DNA from: Maricaulis sp.
Lineage (GTDB): Bacteria > Pseudomonadota > Alphaproteobacteria > Caulobacterales > Maricaulaceae
DNA length: 10,545 nucleotides
Assembly (NCBI GenBank): GCA_002694345.1
Contig: NZLV01000123.1
Span: forward strand, 1-10,545
Direction: 5' to 3'
Part shown: piece by piece, positions 5,702 through 10,545 of the stretch
Position numbering within the stretch: the stretch's first letter is position 1
How the letters are laid out: each line of letters begins with the position of its first letter
The notes under the pieces: model-generated
What the model was told of the DNA's origin: nothing
Databases searched by the model: none
What the model saw: only the letters and a program-made list of their open reading frames with translations
Position numbers and translations under genes: made by a program

Positions 5702-6496
5702 CTACTTGGCGGCGGTGAGGCGCTTGTTGAGTTCGCCCAGCATGGTCTCATTGCCCGCCACGATATTGCCGGTGCGCAGGATGTCCTCGCCCCCGTCAAT
5801 CTCGGCGACGAAACCGCCAGCCTCTTTCACCAGGACGATGCCGGCGGCAATGTCCCAGGATTTCAGATTGCGTTCCCAGAACCCGTCATAGCGGCCAGCC
5901 GCCACCCAGGCGAGATCAAGGGCCGCCGAGCCCATGCGGCGGATGCCGGCGCAATGCGGCATGATCTGATGCAGCTCTTTGAGGAAAGAGGCATGCCCCG
6001 TCTTGCCCAGGAAGGGCATGCCGGTGGCAAACACGGCTTCATCGAAATGCTTGCGGTCAGCGACGCGCAGGCGGCGATCAGCCAACCAGGCACCCCGGCC
6101 CTTTTCTGCATGGAACATCTCGTCCGTTGCCGGATTGTAGATCACACCGGCGACCAGCTCGCCCTCGCGCTCCAGCGCGATGGAGATGGCGAAATGCGGC
6201 ATGCCGTGCAGGAAGTTCAGCGTGCCGTCCAGCGGATCGACGATCCAGCGGTGGGAACGGTCCGACCCTTCCACAATGCCGCGCTCTTCCATCAGGAAGC
6301 CATAGCCCGGACGGGCCGTGGTCAGGCGGTCATAGATGATGTCCTCGGCCTTCTTGTCAGCCACCGACACAAAGTCCGCCGGCCCCTTGCGGGAGACCTG
6401 CAGGTGTTCGATGTCGCGGAAGTCCCGGTTCAGTGACCGCCCGGCGCGGGCTGCCACTTCGGTCATCACGGTGAGGAGGGGAGAGAGCGCACCCAT
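5702..6496 (-). CDS. suhB: Inositol monophosphatase family protein (SuhB-like)
   Basis: 264 residues, the normal length for the family. Mg-dependent phosphatase signatures are all present: MEE with Glu70, the metal-binding WIVDPLDGTLNF (84-95; Asp87, Asp90) and the second signature SWDIAAGIVLVKEAGG (214-229; Asp215). Members hydrolyse myo-inositol-1-phosphate and related phosphates; E. coli SuhB also binds transcription/ribosome-assembly machinery, but nothing here shows that second role. The gene follows efp by 6 bp and has a weak ribosome site, so it is probably translationally coupled and part of the efp transcript. Specificity within the family (inositol phosphate, 3'-phosphoadenosine phosphate, fructose bisphosphate) cannot be settled by eye. 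Confidence 0.93.
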   Translation of the reverse strand: MGALSPLLTVMTEVAARAGRSLNRDFRDIEHLQVSRKGPADFVSVADKKAEDIIYDRLTTARPGYGFLMEERGIVEGSDRSHRWIVDPLDGTLNFLHGMPHFAISIALEREGELVAGVIYNPATDEMFHAEKGRGAWLADRRLRVADRKHFDEAVFATGMPFLGKTGHASFLKELHQIMPHCAGIRRMGSAALDLAWVAAGRYDGFWERNLKSWDIAAGIVLVKEAGGFVAEIDGGEDILRTGNIVAGNETMLGELNKRLTAAK

Positions 6497-6502
6497 GACG
6501 GA

Positions 6503-7069
6503 TCAGTCCGCCCGGCGGACGTAGGAACCGTCCTCGGTCGCCACGATGATCTTCTCGCCCTGGCCCACGAAAGGCGGAACGGACGAGCGAACACCATTGG
6601 ACAGAATGGCCGGCTTGTAGGAATTCGCCGCCGTCTGGCCCTTCACGACCGGCTCGGTCTCGGCCACTTCCAGCGTCACGTGCTGCGGCAGGGAGATGCC
6701 GATCGGGCGCTCTTCGTGGAATTCCACGACCACGGTCATGCCTTCCTGCAGATAGGCCGCACGGTCTTCACCGACGAAATCCTTCTGCAGCTCGATCTGC
6801 TCATAGGTCTCGCTGTCCATGAAGGTCAGCATGTCGCCGCTGTCAAACAGGAAGGTGTGATCCTTCTGCTCCAGACGCACGCGCTCGACCTTGTCGGCGG
6901 CACGGAAACGTTCGTTCAGCTTGCGGCCATCGAGCAGGTTCTTCAGCTCGACCTGGGCGAAGGCGCCGCCCTTGCCCGGTTTGACGTGGTCGGTCTTCAC
7001 CGCCACCCAGAGCGTATCCTGGTGCATCAGCACATTGCCGGGACGGATTTCATTGCCGTTGATTTTCAT
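6503..7069 (-). CDS. efp: Translation elongation factor P
   Basis: 188 residues, full length for EF-P. It binds between the ribosomal P and E sites and rescues ribosomes stalled on consecutive prolines. The KOW-like N-terminal domain carries the modifiable loop KPGKGGAF (30-37), with Lys33 at the position that EpmA beta-lysylates in E. coli. The EF-P signature region lies near residues 145-165 (AANSYKPAILSNG and onward), followed by the C-terminal OB domain ending ATEDGSYVRRAD. The start at 7069 has AGGTGA upstream. It is the first gene of a probable efp-suhB unit. Whether Lys33 is modified cannot be told, since no epmA/epmB lies in the window. Confidence 0.97.
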   Translation of the reverse strand: MKINGNEIRPGNVLMHQDTLWVAVKTDHVKPGKGGAFAQVELKNLLDGRKLNERFRAADKVERVRLEQKDHTFLFDSGDMLTFMDSETYEQIELQKDFVGEDRAAYLQEGMTVVVEFHEERPIGISLPQHVTLEVAETEPVVKGQTAANSYKPAILSNGVRSSVPPFVGQGEKIIVATEDGSYVRRAD

Positions 7070-7122
7070 GAACTCACCTGTCGAGCCTGGAGCGTGTCGC
7101 GCCGGCCCCTGCCGCGCGCTGC

Positions 7123-7136
7123 CGCCAAATTTGGCG
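7123..7136. promoter_or_regulatory. Perfect 14-bp palindrome in the efp leader
   Basis: CGCCAAATTTGGCG is a perfect palindrome, 54 bp upstream of the efp start and just downstream of the candidate -10 element, where the transcription start would fall. That placement suits a repressor operator. No gapped arms or T run are present, so it is not a terminator. Confidence 0.45.
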
Positions 7137-7138
7137 CT

Positions 7139-7167
7139 CTCCTATCAGTGAGGACACGGAACGGCAA
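7139..7167 (-). promoter_or_regulatory. Candidate promoter of efp-suhB
   Basis: On the minus strand TTGCCG (7162-7167), a 17-bp spacer and TAGGAG (7139-7144) lie between the end of the Sel1 gene and efp. The -35 is good for an alphaproteobacterium; the -10 is weak. Confidence 0.35.
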
Positions 7168-7186
7168 GCGACGCGGCCAATTCGGA

Positions 7187-8332
7187 TCAGTCGGCTGCGC
7201 CGGTTTCCCGCATGCGCGCCTGGACATCCAGCGGCAAAACCCGCTCCAGGGCCGCCTGCAGCCGGTCTCGATCCTGATTGTGGACCGGAGCGCCCAGATC
7301 ATCGGTTCCGGCAGCCACCACCCAGCGATAGGCGGTTTCCAGATCGCGGGCCACCCCGTCACCCTGGGCGAGGACGAAAGCATAGAGATACTGGCTTTCC
7401 GCATCGCCGCCGCGGGCCCCTTCACCGAACCAGTGGGCCGCGGCCTCGCGGCCCTGGTCGCCGCCACGGCCCTGATAGAGCATCAAGCCGTACTGGCCCT
7501 GGCCGGGTGCATAGCCGCTTTCAGCCGCGATCCGCAGATAGCGCCGGGCCTCGACATCATCAGCCAGACCACCCTCACCATCGGCCCACATCATGCCGGC
7601 CTGGAAGGCGCCCTCTGCGATATTGGCCTCGGCGGCGCGCTGGAACCAGACCCGGGCACCCTCGGCGTTGCGAGGGCCGCCAATGCCTTCATCCAGCATC
7701 ATAGCAAACTGGTATTTGGCCTCTGCCGATCCCTGCTGCGCGGCGCGCTCCGCCCATTCGCGCGCCAGGACGGCTTCCTGGGGAATGCCCGAAGCCCGCA
7801 AGGCGAGCGCATAGGCCACCATGGCATCGATATGGCCGGCGCGGGCCGCCCGGTCGAACCATTGCCGCGGCGTCCCCAGCCCGAGAGACGGATCGCCCAG
7901 GCGGGCCAGCAGGCCGAGCTGATAGAGCGCCACCGGATGATCGGCTTCGGCCGCCCGGCGGAACCAGTCGACCGCAGCGGGAATATCGCGCTCCTGGGCC
8001 ACCCCGTCGCGCGCCATGATGCCGGCCAGGGCGGCCGCATCGGCATGACCGGCGACAGCGGCGGTCTCGGCATAGCGGCGCGCCGGAATCCAGTCACCGC
8101 CCAGATAGGCGATCTGTGCCCGGTACCAGGCTTCCGCGACCGGCGTCATCTCCGAAGGAAGCTCGACCGCCTCGGCATCCAGTCCCTCGGAAGCGGCGTC
8201 CTGCACGGCTTGCGGCAAAAGAATGAGTTCGGACGGGAAAGCCGGGTCCGCCGCCGTATCCGGGGCGGTCTGGGCCATCACGGCAGGCGCTGACAGGAAC
8301 AGGGCGAGGCAGGCGGAAAAACGGACCAACAT
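7187..8332 (-). CDS. Exported Sel1-repeat (tetratricopeptide-like) protein
   Basis: 381 residues from ATG 8332. I chose this start because it begins a standard signal peptide (MLVRFSACLALFLSAPAVMA, cleavage before Gln21); a TTG at 8368 would add 12 residues in front of it. The mature protein is built of about seven Sel1-like repeats from about 65 to 345, each ending in an A(A/R)xxGxxxA-type turn, for example WFRRAAEADHPVALYQLG (123-140), WFDRAARAGHIDAMVAYAL (158-176) and WFQRAAEANIAEGAFQAG (229-246). Such alpha-solenoids are protein-binding scaffolds; here it should act in the periplasm or on the outer surface. It lies 62 bp downstream of thiE on the same strand, perhaps co-transcribed, but no functional link is evident. 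Partner unknown. Confidence 0.88.
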   Translation of the reverse strand: MLVRFSACLALFLSAPAVMAQTAPDTAADPAFPSELILLPQAVQDAASEGLDAEAVELPSEMTPVAEAWYRAQIAYLGGDWIPARRYAETAAVAGHADAAALAGIMARDGVAQERDIPAAVDWFRRAAEADHPVALYQLGLLARLGDPSLGLGTPRQWFDRAARAGHIDAMVAYALALRASGIPQEAVLAREWAERAAQQGSAEAKYQFAMMLDEGIGGPRNAEGARVWFQRAAEANIAEGAFQAGMMWADGEGGLADDVEARRYLRIAAESGYAPGQGQYGLMLYQGRGGDQGREAAAHWFGEGARGGDAESQYLYAFVLAQGDGVARDLETAYRWVVAAGTDDLGAPVHNQDRDRLQAALERVLPLDVQARMRETGAAD

Positions 8333-8394
8333 GGGTGTCTTTGAGCGCTCAGAAACCGGTCGGGTCAAGTGACAAGCCCGTCATTCGGGCCGGA

Positions 8395-9012
8395 TCAACC
8401 ATCACACAGGGCATTGAAGGCCTTCACCGCGGCCGCCGGACCGTCCGGGTGGTTCCAGACCCCGCCGCACACGGCCAGGAAGTCGGCGCCCGCCTCGATC
8501 AGGGGCGCGGCATTCTCCACCGTGATGCCGCCGATCGCGACACAGGGCAGTTCGAACAGTTCCGTCCACCAGGTCAGGACGTCCGGCGTTGCCTGGTGCG
8601 TCACATCCTTCGTGGCGGTCGGGAAGAAGGCCCCGAAGGCGACATAGTCCGCCCCGGCTTCACCGGCGACCATGGCCAGATGGCGGCTGTCATGACAGGT
8701 CACGCCAATGGTGCGGTCCTTGCCCATGACCGCGCGGGCGGCTTTCACCGGCCCATCCTGCTGGCCGATATGCACCCCGTCGCAGCCCAACTCAGCGGCC
8801 AGGCCGGGATCATCATTCAGGATGGCGGCAACGCCGCGAGACTGGGCAATCCGGATCAGGTCCGGAGCCAATTGGCGGATCTCGTCCCGCGAATGATCCT
8901 TCAGGCGGACCTGCAGGGCCGCCACGTCCCCGGCCTCGAGAGCCTCGGTCAGGCGGGCCGCGAAATCCGCGTCGATTCGCGGTGGTGTGATCAGGTAAAG
9001 CTGGCTGGTCAT
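8395..9012 (-). CDS. thiE: Thiamine phosphate synthase
   Basis: 205 residues from ATG 9012 (AAGG six bases upstream; an in-frame TTG at 9048 is not needed). ThiE joins the pyrimidine HMP-PP and thiazole phosphate to give thiamine phosphate in a TIM barrel. Visible family features are QLYLITPP at the start, LQVRLKD (34-39; Gln35, Arg37, Lys39), LNDD (66-69), DGVHIGQQD (78-86), IGVTCHD (102-108), FPTATK (130-135) and AIGGIT (159-164). Two phosphate-site positions differ from the best-known enzymes: Thr105 stands where a Ser is usual, and the final strand reads AVCGGVW in place of the usual V-(I/V)-S-A-I. It could thus be a divergent ThiE or a paralogue. No thi neighbours and no TPP riboswitch are seen upstream. 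Confidence 0.85.
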   Translation of the reverse strand: MTSQLYLITPPRIDADFAARLTEALEAGDVAALQVRLKDHSRDEIRQLAPDLIRIAQSRGVAAILNDDPGLAAELGCDGVHIGQQDGPVKAARAVMGKDRTIGVTCHDSRHLAMVAGEAGADYVAFGAFFPTATKDVTHQATPDVLTWWTELFELPCVAIGGITVENAAPLIEAGADFLAVCGGVWNHPDGPAAAVKAFNALCDG

Positions 9013-9100
9013 GACGGGCCTTGTGACAGTTAGCCTCAGGCGTGACAACGATTATTCACGGAAATTCCCGGTGCGTTCATCACCGCTTCATGTTCAAGAT

Positions 9101-9130
9101 TACAGTGTGCTTTCCAGATCGATCACTGTA
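9101..9130. promoter_or_regulatory. Inverted repeat between thiE and the secreted-protein gene
   Basis: Arms TACAGTG (9101-9107) and CACTGTA (9124-9130) are perfect complements with a 16-bp centre that ends in the palindrome GATCGATC (9117-9124). It lies 38-67 bp upstream of the ATG at 9168, a position suited to a regulator site. Confidence 0.4.
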
Positions 9131-9167
9131 GGCTCGATTACCCATAACACTTGAGGGGATATTCCAC

Positions 9168-9632
9168 ATGATGAAAACAATTCTCGCCGCCACGGTTGCC
9201 GTTGCTGCCTGCGCCGGCGCCTCCGTCGCCCAGAACTATTCGCTGAACCCGACCTATGGTTCCACGACCCTGTCGGCCGGTTTCGCGCCGGATCCGTACA
9301 CCGTGTCCATCACGGCGGGCGGCAATATCGATGCCGGTTCGTCCCTCGGCGGATCCTGCCGCGGCATGATCGCCAACGCTCCGGACTATCGCCTGAACTA
9401 CAATGCCGGCAGCCTGCCGCTGTACATCGGTGCCCGCTCCAACGCCGACACGACCATCGTCGTCAACGCTCCGGACGGCCGCTGGTACTGCAATGACGAC
9501 GCCAATGGCCTGAACCCGCAGGTCTGGTGGTCCAACCCGATGTCCGGTCAGTACGACATCTGGATCGGCACCTATGGTTCCGGTTCCGGTCTGGCGTCCT
9601 CGACGCTGACCATTTCCGAGCTGGGTCACTAG
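9168..9632 (+). CDS. Small secreted protein, predicted beta-rich, unknown function
   Basis: 154 residues from ATG 9168, with GAGGGG (9153-9158) upstream. A clear signal peptide (to about Ala21, ASVA before QNYS) directs export. The mature part is rich in Gly, Ser, Thr, Asn and aromatic residues with alternating hydrophobic strands, as in a beta-sandwich. The stretch SNADTTIVVNAPDGRWYCND (91-110) followed by GQYDIWIGTY (127-136) resembles secreted beta-sandwich domains of the pre-peptidase C-terminal (PPC) type; I recognise the pattern but cannot name a family. Cys64 and Cys108 could form a disulfide, and the Asp-rich CNDD turn could bind calcium. No protease or adhesin is attached. It has its own terminator, so it is a single-gene unit. 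Function unassigned. Confidence 0.88.
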   Translation: MMKTILAATVAVAACAGASVAQNYSLNPTYGSTTLSAGFAPDPYTVSITAGGNIDAGSSLGGSCRGMIANAPDYRLNYNAGSLPLYIGARSNADTTIVVNAPDGRWYCNDDANGLNPQVWWSNPMSGQYDIWIGTYGSGSGLASSTLTISELGH

Positions 9633-9646
9633 TCGTCGGATTGCCA

Positions 9647-9683
9647 GCGAAAGTGGGCACCGGTTTCGCGGTTCGGCAAACCG
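9647..9683. repeat. RIME-like intergenic palindrome
   Basis: GCGAAA (9647-9652) and TTTCGC (9664-9669) flank GTGGGCACCGG, followed by a second hairpin CGGTT-CGGCA-AACCG (9669-9683). The GTGGGCACCGGTTTCG core closely resembles the palindromic intergenic elements (RIME and relatives) scattered through alphaproteobacterial genomes, recalled from memory. It lies in the 3' untranslated region of the secreted-protein gene. Confidence 0.5.
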
Positions 9684-9722
9684 ACCACCCAGAAACCAGC
9701 CCGCAGCTCAGCTGAAACGAGA

Positions 9723-9749
9723 ACGGGGCCCCGCGGGGCCCCGTTTTTT
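9723..9749 (+). terminator. Strong rho-independent terminator of the secreted-protein gene
   Basis: A very stable stem (ACGGGGCCC pairing with GGGCCCCGT around CGCG) is followed by six T residues (9744-9749). On the opposite strand the hairpin is followed by a poorer T-rich stretch, so it may also stop transcription from the convergent aldolase gene. Confidence 0.92.
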
Positions 9750-9774
9750 GTGTCTGCGATAGAGAAAGTGTGGC

Positions 9775-10545
9775 CTAGGCCAGCTCTTTTTCCATCTCCG
9801 GCTCGTATTCGCCGAGGGCGGCGAGGCCGTTCATCTTGGCGCGGTGATTGAAGGCCGCCTGACCGGCAGCCACATTCTCCGCCTTGCCACCCCAAGCCGA
9901 CAGCGGGGCTGCCTGCAGGGCGCGACCGTAGGAGAAGGTCAGCGGCCAGGGCAGGTCGTAGGAGGCATTCATCAGCGACAGATGGTGCGTGGCTTCCTCA
10001 TCGGACTGACCGCCCGACAGGAAGGCGATGCCCGGCACGGCTGCCGGCACGCAATTGGCCAGGCACTGGACCGTCATGTCGGCGACTTCTTCCGGGCTGG
10101 CGCGATCAGCGGCCTGGGTGCCGGAGATCACCATGTTCGGCTTCAGGATCGTGCCTTCCAGAACCACACCCTGGTCGAAGAGTTCGCGATAGAGCGTCTT
10201 CAGGGCGAATTCGGTCACTTCATAGCAACGCTCGATCGAGTGATCGCCATCCATGATGACTTCCGGCTCGACGATCGGAACAATGTTGGCTTCCTGGCAC
10301 AGGGCCGCATAGCGGGCCAGAGCATGCATATTGGTGTTGATGCCGTACTGGGACGGGATGCTCTCATCGCCCTGGGCGCCGATATTGATCACGGCACGCC
10401 ATTTCGCGAAGCGGGCGCCGAGATCGTAATAATCGGCCAGACGGTCACGCAGGCCATCGAGACCCTCGGTGATGGTCTCGCCTTCGGCACCGGCCAGCGG
10501 CTTGGCGCCGGTGTCGACCTTGATGCCCGGAATGGAACCGGCGTC
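9775..10545 (-). CDS. Class I fructose-bisphosphate aldolase, N-terminus outside the window
   Basis: 256 C-terminal residues are visible, reading in from the window edge; about 85-90 N-terminal residues are missing if it has the usual length of about 340. The enzyme cleaves fructose-1,6-bisphosphate to dihydroxyacetone phosphate and glyceraldehyde-3-phosphate through a Schiff base, in glycolysis and gluconeogenesis. Active-site segments of the animal/plant-type class I family are present: GIKVDTG (rabbit Lys107), ARFAKWRAVI (Lys146), PIVEPEV (Glu187), EGTILKPNMV with the Schiff-base Lys (rabbit Lys229), LSGGQSDEEA (Ser271) and SYGRALQ (Arg303). An internal ATG at 10392 is not the start, since the homology runs on upstream of it. 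The C-terminus ends MEKELA, without the C-terminal Tyr found in vertebrate enzymes. Confidence 0.96.
   Translation of the reverse strand, partial: DAGSIPGIKVDTGAKPLAGAEGETITEGLDGLRDRLADYYDLGARFAKWRAVINIGAQGDESIPSQYGINTNMHALARYAALCQEANIVPIVEPEVIMDGDHSIERCYEVTEFALKTLYRELFDQGVVLEGTILKPNMVISGTQAADRASPEEVADMTVQCLANCVPAAVPGIAFLSGGQSDEEATHHLSLMNASYDLPWPLTFSYGRALQAAPLSAWGGKAENVAAGQAAFNHRAKMNGLAALGEYEPEMEKELA

Noticed and set aside
6680..8293. A 537-codon open frame on the plus strand
   Set aside because: It is antisense to efp and the Sel1-repeat gene, both clearly real; no ribosome site or recognisable domain.
8342..8351. TGAGCGCTCA palindrome before the Sel1 gene
   Set aside because: A 10-bp perfect palindrome is real, but it lies only about 10 bp before the start codon, is short for GC-rich DNA and has no further support.
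9013..9100. A TPP riboswitch upstream of thiE
   Set aside because: The conserved CTGAGA and related THI-box segments are not present in the leader.
9629..9895. Minus-strand open frame across the terminator and the aldolase 3' end
   Set aside because: It runs through the terminator hairpin and the RIME-like repeat and overlaps the aldolase in another frame; no domain.
1..10545. CRISPR array, tRNA, rRNA, insertion sequence or prophage
   Set aside because: No regularly spaced repeats, no tRNA-like cloverleaf or rRNA segment, no transposase or integrase reading frame and no terminal repeats were seen on either strand.

Overview
The window looks like chromosomal DNA from a GC-rich marine alphaproteobacterium of the Caulobacterales/Maricaulales kind; Maricaulis or a relative is my best guess, from memory of gene content and not from any search. 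The evidence is high GC with strong GC3 bias, a cysteine-free alphaproteobacterial-type L31, an orphan globin-coupled chemoreceptor with a CtrA-like site upstream, and a RIME-like intergenic palindrome. Most of the window is housekeeping or accessory chromosome. I see no tRNA, rRNA, CRISPR array, insertion sequence or phage gene.

Layout. 1-1212 (-): 5' part of a soluble globin-coupled methyl-accepting chemotaxis protein, cut by the window edge, behind an AT-rich, palindrome-rich promoter region. 1442-1660 (-): rpmE (L31), followed by a rho-independent terminator at 1364-1399. 1860-2432 (+): a ccdAB-type toxin-antitoxin pair with a palindromic operator over its likely promoter. 4853 down to 2439 (-): three tightly packed genes, namely a MotA/TolQ/ExbB-like proton channel, an OmpA/MotB-like peptidoglycan-binding protein with a long coiled coil, and a small exported protein of unknown function. 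5088-5696 (+): an AzoR-type FMN-dependent NADH-azoreductase. 7069 down to 5702 (-): efp followed by an inositol-monophosphatase family gene (suhB-like). 8332 down to 7187 (-): an exported Sel1-repeat protein. 9012 down to 8395 (-): thiE. 9168-9632 (+): a small secreted protein predicted to be beta-rich, followed by a RIME-like palindrome and a strong terminator. 10545 down to 9775 (-): C-terminal three quarters of class I fructose-bisphosphate aldolase.

How the genes work together. The stator-like trio is the most system-like unit. A proton channel with a cytoplasmic coiled-coil tail is paired with a plug/peptidoglycan-anchor subunit that has an unusually long coiled-coil spacer, and a small exported protein follows 3 bp later. 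The architecture is that of a proton-driven, cell-wall-anchored motor of unknown output. There are no flagellar, Tol-Pal or defence effector genes next to it here. The ccdAB pair is a self-contained addiction or stress module between core genes. The remaining genes (efp, suhB, thiE, fba, azoR) serve translation, phosphate-ester metabolism, thiamine synthesis, glycolysis/gluconeogenesis and quinone/azo reduction, and need no special partnership.
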